The notes beneath the pieces are model-generated. The model had not been told where the DNA came from and did no database searches. It was given only the letters and a program-made list of their open reading frames with translations. Positions 8,120 to 16,994 of a stretch of 30,332 nt of DNA are shown here, in pieces (position 1 is the stretch's first letter; every line of letters begins with the position of its first letter). The position numbers were made by a program, and so were the translations under genes. Source of the stretch: a virus. The stretch is from the IMG/VR virus record IMGVR_UViG_3300037502_001797, positions 1-30,332 of that record, one strand, 5' to 3'.

Positions 8120-8157
8120 CGCCCGTCGTGCTACGGTACGGCGGGCGTCGTCGTTTT
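8120..8157 (+). terminator. Rho-independent terminator after tail tube gene
   Basis: CGCCCGTCGT (8120-8129) pairs with ACGGCGGGCG (8138-8147) over 10 bp with one G-T wobble. The 8-base loop is followed by TCGTCGTTTT (8148-8157). This is the clearest intrinsic terminator in the structural region. Confidence 0.75.
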
Positions 8158-8175
8158 GGCGCCGAAGGAGCACAG

Positions 8176-8535
8176 GTGGAAGTCACGATCAAGGGGCGCG
8201 CGGTCAAGCTCGAGGCGCCGCCGAGTCATGTCGCCCGGCAGAAGGCTCTCCTCGCGTTGGCGCAGGACGGATGGATCGGGCTCGGCGCCGCACTCGGCGT
8301 GTGCTGGGCCTCGAGGCCCGCGCTGAAGGCGACGCTCGCTGCGCACAAGTGGGACGGGCTCGCGTTCGGCGTCGCAGTCCGCGACGAGCTACACGGCGCG
8401 GGCGTGTCGGAGGAGGAGGTTGCGGAGGCCGCAGCCGCGGCGCTCAAGCTGATCGTGGATTCCTACCCGAAGGAGAGCGCCGTAGCCGAGCACGCGGATT
8501 TTACCGCAGTGCCGACGGTGGCCTCGACGCCGTAG
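8176..8535 (+). CDS. Tail assembly chaperone, short form (gpG-like)
   Basis: The short form is 119 residues from GTG 8176, which has GAAGGAGC (8164-8171) upstream. An in-frame region further upstream lies in the terminator and is not used. It sits between tail tube and tape measure, where siphoviruses encode two chaperones that coat the tape measure during tail assembly. It has a helical Ala-rich middle (VSEEEVAEAAAAALKLIVDSYPKE). A run of four T just before its stop allows a -1 shift into a second frame. The short form should be the major product. Confidence 0.75.
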   Translation: MEVTIKGRAVKLEAPPSHVARQKALLALAQDGWIGLGAALGVCWASRPALKATLAAHKWDGLAFGVAVRDELHGAGVSEEEVAEAAAAALKLIVDSYPKESAVAEHADFTAVPTVASTP

Positions 8536-8729
8536 CCATTGAGATCGGCCTCACCTACTGCGGCGACCCGGACGCGTTCTACAGCTGGTCGATCGACCAG
8601 CAGGAGCGCGTACTCGGATGGTATCGGGCGAAGCACACGCCGAAGCCGAAGGCGTCGCGCAAGGGCGCATTCCAGGCGCGTGAGGGTGATAGGGTATCGC
8701 CAACGGGCGCATCCTTCTGGGGGCTCTAA
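8176..8729 (+). CDS. Tail assembly chaperone, frameshifted long form (gpGT-like)
   Basis: Reading zero frame to 8502 and then re-reading base 8502 gives a 184-residue fusion. The junction reads ...EHADF-YRSADGG... and the -1 frame continues to TAA 8727-8729. The extension contains DPDAFYSWSIDQQERVLGWY, an acidic-aromatic pattern typical of the T part of such chaperones, which binds the tape measure. The extension has no good start or ribosome site of its own, which supports translation only by frameshift. Its stop overlaps the next start as TAATG. The mechanism is established for lambda-like phages; its use here is inferred. Confidence 0.7.
8497..8533 (+). promoter_or_regulatory. Probable -1 frameshift site with downstream hairpin
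   Basis: Zero-frame codons are GAT TTT ACC at 8497-8505. The Phe tRNA on TTT (8500-8502) can re-pair with TTT at 8499-8501. This is not a canonical XXXYYYZ heptamer, so slippage of a single tRNA is implied. A hairpin ACGGTG (8515-8520) with CGCCGT (8528-8533) begins 12 bases downstream and could stimulate the shift. Confidence 0.55.
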
Positions 8730-9421
8730 TGGCACGACCTGCAGGAACGCGGCGGTTCGTAGCGCCAACAGCGATGGTCACAATTGGACCTGAGCTGGAG
8801 CGCGCCGTCGCGCAACTCGTCCGCGATGTCGCAGGCGATGTCGTCGACACCGTCGAGGCCATCGTCGCGGAGACTGCAGGAGTGACGCGGGAGAAGTGGT
8901 ACACGATGGTTCGTCGTCGTAGCGGACGGTCGGGCGACGGCACGGACTACCGCATTCAACTGAAAGGCGACACCATCGAGGGCGTCGTGTTCAACGACGC
9001 CCGCGCTTCTGCAAAGCGCCGCGTGAACGTCGACTTGCAGGGGCGTCTACGCCCCGGCGAGACGAAGCCATCCGAGCAACGCGTCGCGGCAGAGGAGCTT
9101 TACGCATACTTCGTCCACCGACCGAACGCGCTGTCCATGCGGTATCGGGCGGTCCCGCTGGCGGAGTACCGCGAGTTGATGTCGTACTTCCGACGCACAG
9201 GGCGACTCCCGATCGGGTACGCCGCGAAGTCACTGGTTGACAAGAGGGGGCGTAAACGCCCTGTCGGCATCGCAAAGTTGGAGCGCAACCCGCTTGCGAG
9301 TGACGGAAAGAAGGTTTGGGATATCCTCGTAACGAAGGGCCATAGGCGTATCGTGAAGGATCGGGCGCTTGATCTGGATAAGGCACTGACGGCGTCGGCT
9401 AAGAAGCTGGCGCGGAGGTAG
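8729..9421 (+). CDS. Unknown tail-module protein (230 aa)
   Basis: This gene lies between the chaperones and the tape measure and starts at the TAATG overlap with the long chaperone. The N-terminal third is helical (ELERAVAQLVRDVAGDVVDTVEAIVAETAG, about residues 22-51). The rest is basic, with KRGRKRPVGIAKLERNPLASDGKKVWDILV and a Lys/Arg-rich C-terminus (SAKKLARR). No transmembrane segment or catalytic motif is seen. It could be a tail completion or minor tail protein that moved from the usual neck position. I do not recognise the family. Confidence 0.5.
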   Translation: MARPAGTRRFVAPTAMVTIGPELERAVAQLVRDVAGDVVDTVEAIVAETAGVTREKWYTMVRRRSGRSGDGTDYRIQLKGDTIEGVVFNDARASAKRRVNVDLQGRLRPGETKPSEQRVAAEELYAYFVHRPNALSMRYRAVPLAEYRELMSYFRRTGRLPIGYAAKSLVDKRGRKRPVGIAKLERNPLASDGKKVWDILVTKGHRRIVKDRALDLDKALTASAKKLARR

Positions 9422-9424
9422 GCG

Positions 9425-11305
9425 ATGGCAACTGCTGAATTGACCGTAACTGCGAACCTCGCAGGACTCCGCGCACAGCTTGAGTCGATCCCCGGCATTA
9501 CGGCAGACGCCGCGACGAAGATGGTCGCACAATTGGAGAAGTCAAATCGTGCTGCCGCCGCCGCCGCAAAACAGTCTGCCGAAGCGACGAAGCGCGCGAT
9601 GCAGGACGCAGAAAAGTCGGCGACGAAGGCCTCGACCGCTGTTTCTGATGTCGGCGACAAGTTCGGGAAGGTGGGCAGCTCGGCATCAAAGGTCGCGGGT
9701 GTACTCGACCTACTCGCGCCAGGACTCGGAGAGGCCGCGCGCGGTGTCGCCGACGTGGCAGACGGCATGGAGGTCGCCGCGCAAGGTGGGAGCAAGCTCG
9801 CACTCGGGCTGGGCGTGGTCGGCGTGGCGATGGGCGCGGTGGCGCTGGCAACGCAGCACTACGCCGACGAGTTGGCAAAGGTCGAAGAGCGCAACGCCGC
9901 CGCCGCGAAGGCCGCGACGGAGGCTGCAGCACGCGCGGCGCAGCTCAAGGATGCTGAGTACGAGCTGGCCATCGCGACGGCGCAGGCATCAGGCGCCATC
10001 ACGGAGGAAGAGGCCGCGATCATGCAGCGCACTGCGGCAGTGCGCGAAGCCTTCTCCGCGCAGCGTGAGTATGCCGAAGCCCAACTCGCGTCCGCGGAAG
10101 CCGCGCTTAAGCAGGGCGGAACGGATCTCAACCTCGTCGCCGTTCGCAACAAGGCCTTCGCGACCCTGCAGCTACTCAATGAGCGCGAAGGACAGGCCGT
10201 AGCGACGGCACAAGAGCTGGTTGAAGCAAAAAACCGTGAAGTCCGCGCGCAGAAGGCAGCGGCGGCTGCAGCGAAGGCAAAGGCCGATGCCGCGCGTGAG
10301 GCGGAAGAAGCTGAGCGCGCACATCTCGCCGCAACTCAGGCGTATACGACGGCTGTCGTCGGATATGCCGATGGCATCCGAGAGCTGCAGGCCGCGCAGC
10401 TCGCCAACGCGAGCGAGGAAGAGAGGATCCTCGCCGCGGGCAATGAGCGCATCCGGCAGCTTGAAGAGCTTGCGATGCGGACGCAGTACCTCGCGCTGAC
10501 CTCGGAGGAGGCCGCGCGGGTACAGGTTGAAAGCGAAGCTGCGATCGTCGCGACGAGGGCAGAGACGCAGGCGAAGCTCGATGCGCTCGAGCAGGCGGCG
10601 GCGGAGAAGCGTAAGGCTCTCCGCGACGAGGAGACGGAGAAGGAGAAGGCGGCAGCACAGGAGATCGCAGACGCGCGAGCCGCGCTGACCGAACAGGCCG
10701 CAGCATTGGCGCTCGAGGCGATGCAGAACTCCGCCGATAACCAGGCGGAGGTTTTGTCTGCGCTCGAAGCACAACTCGCTGCGGGTGAAGAGAATATGAC
10801 TGCCACGCAGCGCGATGAGCTCAAGCAGCGCATCGCACTCCAGCGTGAGGCTGCAATGCAGGCATTCAACGTAAACAAGGCAGCGAAGCTCGCAGAAGCC
10901 GTGATCAACACGGCGGCTGCAGTGACGCAGGCGCTCGGTTCGGCGCCGCCTCCGTTCAACCTTGTGAACGCGGGCATTGCCGGCGCTGCGGGCGGTGTTC
11001 AAGTCGCCGCCATCGCCTCGCAGCAGCCCGCGTTTCACTCGGGCGGCATGGTGCCCGATGAAGTGCCCGCGCGCCTCGTGGCAGGAGAGGCGGTCCTCTC
11101 TCGCGTCGGTCGCAACGTCATCGGCGACGAGCAGATCCGTGCGGCCAATGCCGGGATGCAGCCTATGGAACGTCCGCTCATCGTCGTGCAACAGTACAGG
11201 CACCGCGTCTACAACGACTTCGCGCGCGACAACCTTCGCCTCGGAGGGCCATTAGCAACCGCCGTCCGCGGTTCCCGCGTGGTAGGAATGCGCGAGGCTC
11301 TGTAA
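9425..11305 (+). CDS. Tape measure protein
   Basis: The 626-residue product is almost entirely helical and Ala/Glu/Lys-rich, with long coiled coils at about 35-75, 145-300 and 360-500. It has a hydrophobic stretch at about 124-143 (LALGLGVVGVAMGAVALA) of the kind that may enter the host membrane. The C-terminal part with FHSGGMVPDEVPARLVAGEA (from residue 537) is a common tape-measure ending. The start has GGAGG at 9414-9418. At the usual 0.15 nm per residue it would set a tail near 90-95 nm, a short siphovirus tail. That figure is an estimate from a general rule. Confidence 0.88.
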   Translation: MATAELTVTANLAGLRAQLESIPGITADAATKMVAQLEKSNRAAAAAAKQSAEATKRAMQDAEKSATKASTAVSDVGDKFGKVGSSASKVAGVLDLLAPGLGEAARGVADVADGMEVAAQGGSKLALGLGVVGVAMGAVALATQHYADELAKVEERNAAAAKAATEAAARAAQLKDAEYELAIATAQASGAITEEEAAIMQRTAAVREAFSAQREYAEAQLASAEAALKQGGTDLNLVAVRNKAFATLQLLNEREGQAVATAQELVEAKNREVRAQKAAAAAAKAKADAAREAEEAERAHLAATQAYTTAVVGYADGIRELQAAQLANASEEERILAAGNERIRQLEELAMRTQYLALTSEEAARVQVESEAAIVATRAETQAKLDALEQAAAEKRKALRDEETEKEKAAAQEIADARAALTEQAAALALEAMQNSADNQAEVLSALEAQLAAGEENMTATQRDELKQRIALQREAAMQAFNVNKAAKLAEAVINTAAAVTQALGSAPPPFNLVNAGIAGAAGGVQVAAIASQQPAFHSGGMVPDEVPARLVAGEAVLSRVGRNVIGDEQIRAANAGMQPMERPLIVVQQYRHRVYNDFARDNLRLGGPLATAVRGSRVVGMREAL

Positions 11306-11308
11306 AGC

Positions 11309-14300
11309 ATGGCTGCACTTGTTCGCACGGTCCTCCGTGGTCTGGTTCTACCCGACCCGCGCATTGACTCCGACGCCTACGACGCGTCGCGTTCGACGGT
11401 CACGCAGGCGGGTCCACAGCCAGGACAGGCCATCGCCGCAGGCGATACGTCTGCGGTCCTTACGGCTACCGGCTCGCAGAGCGCGGGTGGCAGTGTGCAG
11501 TTCTTCGCGACGAGTGGAGGAATGCCAGGGCTAAACGCAGCCCGCATCCTCTGGCGAAACACGGGAGACGCCCGATACCGCGGGTGGGAAGTGCCGCAGA
11601 CCATCGCTGGCTTCGGCTATGCGGCGCATACGACGACCGCGAACCTGTATGTCGACCCGTGCATTCTGCGCCTTGCGTCCGACGGAGTACTCATCGCGTT
11701 TGAGCAGACGACGACGGGTCAGGTGCTGTTGCGACGGCGGGCTGCGACCGCTTCGACGTGGACGAATGAGGTCGTCTACACACATCCCGGCGGAGTGTAC
11801 GCCTCGGGTGCCCGTCCGTGCATGGTGCAGTTGCCGAACGGTCGTGTGCTGCTCTTTCACTGCGTTGAGACCTCGGGCGCGGTCAATGTCGGCATGCGCT
11901 ACAGCGACGACGACGGAGACACGTGGACAACCGGACAGCAGTTCTGTCTCGCGTCGCCCATCTCGACAGCGACGGCCAGCGTGCGGCGCCTGCGTGCGGC
12001 CTATCACGGAGGCCAGATCGTCCTATTCGTCGACATCCGCGATACGTCGACGGCGTACTACCGGCGCCTTGCGCAATACGCGTCGGCCGACCTCGGCGCT
12101 ACCTTTCAGCTCATTACGCAGCTCGCCGGTACAAGTGAGGCGACGCATGCGGCGTTCCCCGACGTGGTCGCCACACCGACCGGGTTCGTGCTGACCTACG
12201 TTCGATATGTCACGGATACGACGAACGGAAACCGCGTGCGTGCGTACTCTCGGCGCATCGGTTCGGCCTACGCGATCTTCTCTGTCGCTACTGAAGTGGC
12301 GATGCAAGATCCGACGAACCCGATGGCATGGGGTACGTATGCGGGCGGCGATATTACGGCGGGTGACATGGCGCTGTGTGCCGATGACATCGGGCGCATC
12401 TATGCGTTCGGTCGCGACCTTTCGGCGCTCGGCTACGAGGACGGCGCTGTGCGCTACACGGACGACGACGGCGACTCGTGGAGCGGCACGGGCAGCTCGT
12501 CGCACCAGACCACCAAGGCAATGTGGTGGCGCGGGACGGATGCATCGACGGCGCCGCGTGCCTTCGCCGCGACATGGCAGCGAGGCCGTGCGCTCCTCGC
12601 GACGCAGCATGACTCCTCGGGTACGACCGCAGACGCGAGCATCAGCCTCATCGCGCTGGGTGGCTACGCGTCGCACGCGCTGCCGTCGCTGACCGGTCCT
12701 ATCACGCACGACACGATGGCCGCGTGGGAGGCGACCTATCTGCCGTTCGATCTCCCGCAGGACACGGGCACGAACTGGACAGCGGCACCGACCGGCGTGC
12801 CGACGATCACGCTCGGCAGTACCGGACTCGTGACCTCTGGCGGCGCGGGAACGGTCGCAAGCTGGTTTGCTACTCCAACGGGGACGATGGCCGAAGGCGT
12901 CATCGCGGAGGTCTGGGTTGCCGTGACGACGGGCGTTGCGTCGCTCGAGGTGCGCGCGGGTGTGGCTGGCCCGGACTCGTTCCGCGCTCGTGTCGAGGTC
13001 ACGCCAACCGCGATTACGCTCGTGGACGCAGAAGCCGCAACGACGATCGCAACCGCGACGACGACAGTTGGCGCGTCGGGTGTATGGGTACGTCTCGCCG
13101 TAGGCTGCGCCAGCGTAAGCGGCAACAATGGCCGCTGCGCTGCGTACTATGCGGCGGGTTCGCGCGGCGACAGCGAAGATCGCAACTATCTCGAGCTGGG
13201 GACAAGCACGACGCTGACGCAGGGCGCGGACACGACGCATCGCGTGACGTTTCGTGCAGCGACGACCGGCGTGGCGTTTGATGTGGCGTGGCGCTTCGTC
13301 GGGTACGTGTCTGCGTCCTATGCCGGGACGAACAGCCTGAGCGGATACTCTGGCAATGCATCTCCAGGCGACCTCCTCGGGCGCGACCTGACGGCGCGTG
13401 ACGCTTACGTCGCCGATGGTCTGTCCATCCGTGCCGACGACGGACCGGCCTACCGCAACGACACATGGACGGTCGATGCGACGTATCGCTACCCTGTTGG
13501 CGCCATCCACTACGACGAGCAGCCGAGCCCGCGTCGCACATGGCGCTCGACGAGCGATGCTTCGAACGCGGTGATCGCGTGGACCGTCAACCCTACCGCA
13601 GCGACGGTATCGCCTGCACCGAACCTCGCGCGCGTGCTGTACCTCGGCAACATCAACTTCCGCACGGCTACGCTCGAGGGGTTGAACTCACTGGGGCTCT
13701 GGGTATCCATCGCCAGCATCGACGCAGCAACGGGTAGCACGGGACTCGGGTTCGCCCGCGCCGACACGATGATCACGCCGACGTTTATCGGGACTCTGCC
13801 GGTATCGTCGGGCATCGGACGGATGCTGACGGCGAACGAGCTCGTCGGTTGCCGGTTCGCGGCAGGCAGCACAGTGCGGCGCATTACGTGGTCTGGTCCG
13901 GGTTTCTGGCCGGGACAGTTTCACAACTCGTTCGCGCCTGCGCGCTTTACCGTCACGTCCGGCGCTGGGTATCCAGCGAGCGCGAAGACGGGCGAGGTCT
14001 GGTGGCCGAACGTCGCCGTGGTCATCAACGACACGACCGGCACACAGTACAGCGCCTATCGCCTCGTCATCCCGGCGCAGACGACCGCGGAGGGGTATTT
14101 CGAAGTCGGCATCGCGATGATCGGCTACCTGCACGTATTCGGGCAGCAGTACAGCGCGAACCGTTCGCAGGACATCGCGCCGTCCTATGAGCTCACTGAA
14201 GGCCGTGGCGGCACGCGACGGGTGCAGACGACCGGCCCGGCCCGTCGTGCTGTCGAGGTGGCGTGGGATGAGGGCGTTGACGCCAGCGACCTCGCATCGA

Positions 14301-14608
14301 GCACAGGCGACGACTACGTCGAGGGCTACGTCGGAGGAGGCGCGCTCGGGTCGCCCGCCGATGTTGTGCCGTCGATGCTGGGCGTCCTCTCGCAGCTCGG
14401 GGGCGCTGCCACGCCGTGTGTCTACCTCCCGCGCGTGCCCGTGGTCAGCGGCGCAACGACGACGACGACCATCAATGCGCCTCCGTTGCTGCTCTACGGG
14501 CGCATCATGACGGAGACCCTGCGAATGGACACCATCCAGGGCGATGAGTACGAGCGCCCCGGCGAGGTCTATCGACTCGCGCGCGTCCGCATCGAGGAGG
14601 AGCTGTGA
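11309..14608 (+). CDS. Large tail protein with Asp-box beta-propeller (1099 aa)
   Basis: Residues 85-460 contain two clear Asp-boxes, SDDDGDTW (199-206) and TDDDGDSW (384-391), and a weaker one, ASADLGATF (258-266). Asp-boxes mark blades of sialidase-like (BNR) propellers, which bind or cut glycans. Residues 470-700 look like a carbohydrate-binding jelly-roll module (many Gly, Thr, Val strands). The remainder is beta-rich and ends in a charged segment, RPGEVYRLARVRIEEEL. It follows the tape measure, so it belongs to the tail tip and may be the glycan-recognition protein. I cannot identify catalytic Arg/Tyr/Glu residues with confidence, so enzyme activity is unproven. It is coupled to the next gene by GTGA. 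Confidence 0.68.
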   Translation: MAALVRTVLRGLVLPDPRIDSDAYDASRSTVTQAGPQPGQAIAAGDTSAVLTATGSQSAGGSVQFFATSGGMPGLNAARILWRNTGDARYRGWEVPQTIAGFGYAAHTTTANLYVDPCILRLASDGVLIAFEQTTTGQVLLRRRAATASTWTNEVVYTHPGGVYASGARPCMVQLPNGRVLLFHCVETSGAVNVGMRYSDDDGDTWTTGQQFCLASPISTATASVRRLRAAYHGGQIVLFVDIRDTSTAYYRRLAQYASADLGATFQLITQLAGTSEATHAAFPDVVATPTGFVLTYVRYVTDTTNGNRVRAYSRRIGSAYAIFSVATEVAMQDPTNPMAWGTYAGGDITAGDMALCADDIGRIYAFGRDLSALGYEDGAVRYTDDDGDSWSGTGSSSHQTTKAMWWRGTDASTAPRAFAATWQRGRALLATQHDSSGTTADASISLIALGGYASHALPSLTGPITHDTMAAWEATYLPFDLPQDTGTNWTAAPTGVPTITLGSTGLVTSGGAGTVASWFATPTGTMAEGVIAEVWVAVTTGVASLEVRAGVAGPDSFRARVEVTPTAITLVDAEAATTIATATTTVGASGVWVRLAVGCASVSGNNGRCAAYYAAGSRGDSEDRNYLELGTSTTLTQGADTTHRVTFRAATTGVAFDVAWRFVGYVSASYAGTNSLSGYSGNASPGDLLGRDLTARDAYVADGLSIRADDGPAYRNDTWTVDATYRYPVGAIHYDEQPSPRRTWRSTSDASNAVIAWTVNPTAATVSPAPNLARVLYLGNINFRTATLEGLNSLGLWVSIASIDAATGSTGLGFARADTMITPTFIGTLPVSSGIGRMLTANELVGCRFAAGSTVRRITWSGPGFWPGQFHNSFAPARFTVTSGAGYPASAKTGEVWWPNVAVVINDTTGTQYSAYRLVIPAQTTAEGYFEVGIAMIGYLHVFGQQYSANRSQDIAPSYELTEGRGGTRRVQTTGPARRAVEVAWDEGVDASDLASSTGDDYVEGYVGGGALGSPADVVPSMLGVLSQLGGAATPCVYLPRVPVVSGATTTTTINAPPLLLYGRIMTETLRMDTIQGDEYERPGEVYRLARVRIEEEL

Positions 14609-16434
14609 AGCCTCTGTATTGGCTCTTCGACCTCGACTTCGGCGGGCAACGTCTGCGCCTCGCTACGGCGGAGCTGGACATCGCCAGCGACGACGGCGAC
14701 CTCCACTACACGGGCGCGCTGCAGGACGTGGAGTACTCCCAGGCGATGGAGCTGCTTGACTCGCAGCTCACGCAGGCGTCGGTATCCATCGACGCCGTGC
14801 TGCCGGTCGACGTGCCGGCGCTCGTCGCCCGCGGCTACCCGCTCGAGGGCGTGTCGGGCACGCTGGCGCTGTGGCGAGAGGGGACAGCCTATGAGTCGCG
14901 CCGCGTCGTCCTCGTGGGTGCTGTGCGCGACCCGGAGTATGGAGCCGCCGACGAGCCCGTCAGCTTCACGCTCGAAGACGAGCTCTGGCAGAGCGAGGCG
15001 CAGATCCCAGCACCCGGCCTCGACGTGAACGACAACACATGGCCCGACAGCTGGACGAGCACCTACCCCGGAGATGCCAGCGCCTTCTTCAACTTGTACG
15101 TGGGCTCCCTGACGCCCGAAGATGTCGGGCTCGCGTACCCGGTCGTGTTCGGATACCCCGGCCGCACGCGTGGTCTCAGCTATCCGGCGTATGAGGGCAG
15201 CATCGCGGTTCACGTGAGCCGCGACAAGGGGGGCCTCGACGCCGACGGCTACGAAGGCCCTTACGCCGTCATCGCCGGGCACCGCGTGATGGCCGACACG
15301 GTCTACGCGTTCACGGAGAGCATTAGTGACGACACATGGGCGAATGCGACGCTGCCGCCGTCGCGCCCGCAGGCGAACGCGTTCAAGATCGAGCACTGGA
15401 CGGATGCGCTCGGTAACGTGGTCGCTGTCCTCGTCGGACACGCGACCGGCGATAGTGACGCAGGCGACACGACCGTAAATGGCGTCGAGGTCTCGACGCT
15501 CGGCAGCGATATCGCCATCCCACTCAACGACGAGAGCTATCGCGACAGCAGTGATGGCAACGGCGGCACGCTCTACATCCCGATCTATGTCGGGTGGTAC
15601 GACCGCACGCGCACGGACGAAGGCGGCGGCATGGTTGGCGAGGACGGCGAAGTGGTACGCGCCGCGGGCGACGTGCTCACGTACCTGCTCCGGCAGACCG
15701 GCCTCCCGGTCGACGCCGGGCGCTGCGCCGCTGCCGCCTCGCTCTTGAATGGCTTCAAAATTGACTGTGCCATCGACCAGCGCACGAAGGTCTGGGAATG
15801 GCTGCAAGCAAACCTTCTTCCGCTTCTGCCCGTCAGCATCACGACCGGCGCCTCGGGGCTGTACCCGGTCGTATGGCGCTATGACGCGACTGCGAGCGAC
15901 GCGAAGTTCCGTCTCGACGCCGACGCCGATCCGACCATCATCCGCGCCTCTCGCGTAAAGGTCGATAGCAGCAAGGTCGCCAACAGGTTCCGCCTGAACT
16001 TCTGCGTCAACCGCCGCACGGGACAGTCGATGCAGTACCGCGGCCTCGACGCGACGTTTGACCAGGCGAACGCCAGCGTGCGCGGGTCGTACATCTGCGC
16101 GGTCTCGCAGGCGCGCTACAAGACGGCGCGGGACAGCGGCGTGCGTGATGATGAGATGACTACATCCATCATCTGGGATGTGGCGACCGCCGACGCCATC
16201 CTCGACGTGCGCGCCCGCGCCTATGCCCTTGCGCGGCGAACAGTCGACTACGTCATCTCGGGCGAAGACTACGACACGCTCGAGGTGGGAGATGTGGTGA
16301 CGCTAACGCACGCGGAGATTGGCGTTGACGAGGCCGTGTGTCTGGTCCGTGAGCTACAAGTCGACGCATCTGGCGCGGTCGGCGTGTCGCTGCTCCTGCT
16401 CGAGGATCCCGCCCGTGACATGAGGAGGGTCTGA
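14605..16434 (+). CDS. Tail tip hub or baseplate-like protein (609 aa)
   Basis: The N-terminal 100 residues form strand-like segments (WLFDLDFGGQRLRLATAELDI) resembling the start of distal-tail or hub proteins. The central section is Gly/Asp-rich. The C-terminal 200 residues (RASRVKVDSSKVANRFRLNF; LEVGDVVTLTHAEIGVDEAVCLVRELQVDA) look like a hub domain with a late OB-like fold, as in central tail-tip proteins that close the tube and attach fibres. GTG 14605 overlaps the previous stop, and the product is tightly coupled to the next gene by TGATG. The hub role comes from gene order and fold impression only. Confidence 0.58.
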   Translation: MKPLYWLFDLDFGGQRLRLATAELDIASDDGDLHYTGALQDVEYSQAMELLDSQLTQASVSIDAVLPVDVPALVARGYPLEGVSGTLALWREGTAYESRRVVLVGAVRDPEYGAADEPVSFTLEDELWQSEAQIPAPGLDVNDNTWPDSWTSTYPGDASAFFNLYVGSLTPEDVGLAYPVVFGYPGRTRGLSYPAYEGSIAVHVSRDKGGLDADGYEGPYAVIAGHRVMADTVYAFTESISDDTWANATLPPSRPQANAFKIEHWTDALGNVVAVLVGHATGDSDAGDTTVNGVEVSTLGSDIAIPLNDESYRDSSDGNGGTLYIPIYVGWYDRTRTDEGGGMVGEDGEVVRAAGDVLTYLLRQTGLPVDAGRCAAAASLLNGFKIDCAIDQRTKVWEWLQANLLPLLPVSITTGASGLYPVVWRYDATASDAKFRLDADADPTIIRASRVKVDSSKVANRFRLNFCVNRRTGQSMQYRGLDATFDQANASVRGSYICAVSQARYKTARDSGVRDDEMTTSIIWDVATADAILDVRARAYALARRTVDYVISGEDYDTLEVGDVVTLTHAEIGVDEAVCLVRELQVDASGAVGVSLLLLEDPARDMRRV

Positions 16435-16967
16435 TGCCCGCAGCCCGTAGGCCGATGACCCATCACGGCGTGCATGTCTCTGGTGGGCGTGACGCGCTCA
16501 CTGGCAACCTCGACGCCGTCGCACGCATCAACGTCGAGCAGGGACAGACGACCTATACGCGGCGCACGCTGTCGATCGCCACTACGGGCGGGCTCACGGC
16601 GAGTATTACGGACGACGCGCAGACGGAGAAGATCACGCTCTCGCTCGGGGCGCCTACGGAAGTGCGCGCTATCCGCGTGTTCGCGACCGTACAGGGCGGC
16701 GCCACGAGCACGGCAGCATCCACGACGGACTATACGATCGTCGTCAACCCGAATGCTGTAGCCGGGACCGTGACGTTACCGGCAGCGGCATCAAATACGG
16801 GGCGCTGCTACGTCGTGAAGCATGCGAATGCATCACAGAACACGGTCACTATCGACCCGAATGGCGCCGAGACGATCGATGGAAACGCGACGCTCGTGCT
16901 GACGGCGCGACAGGCGGCATACATACAGTCTGACGGCGCAGCATGGTTCGTTCTGTCACGGGCGTAA
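16434..16967 (+). CDS. Tail fibre-like beta protein (177 aa)
   Basis: The C-terminal 75 residues contain the pattern TVTIDPNGAETIDGNATLVL followed by a final SDGAAWFVLSRA. This module recurs at the tips of many phage fibre and tail-accessory proteins. The N-terminus carries GVHVSGGRDAL, a short motif often found where fibres attach. A good ribosome site, GAGGAGGG, precedes the start. The product probably decorates the tail tip with the 1099-residue protein. No enzyme motif is seen. The lysis cassette follows. Confidence 0.62.
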   Translation: MPAARRPMTHHGVHVSGGRDALTGNLDAVARINVEQGQTTYTRRTLSIATTGGLTASITDDAQTEKITLSLGAPTEVRAIRVFATVQGGATSTAASTTDYTIVVNPNAVAGTVTLPAAASNTGRCYVVKHANASQNTVTIDPNGAETIDGNATLVLTARQAAYIQSDGAAWFVLSRA

Positions 16968-16994
16968 TGCGTTAGCATGCGGCGAGGAGAGACT

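Noticed and set aside
8128-8175. Upstream extension of the tail chaperone frame
   Set aside because: It lies in the terminator hairpin. GTG 8176 has a proper ribosome site.
12023-13510. Long minus-strand open frame opposite the 1099-residue tail protein
   Set aside because: Low-complexity Arg-rich shadow. The Asp-boxes on the plus strand show the real frame.
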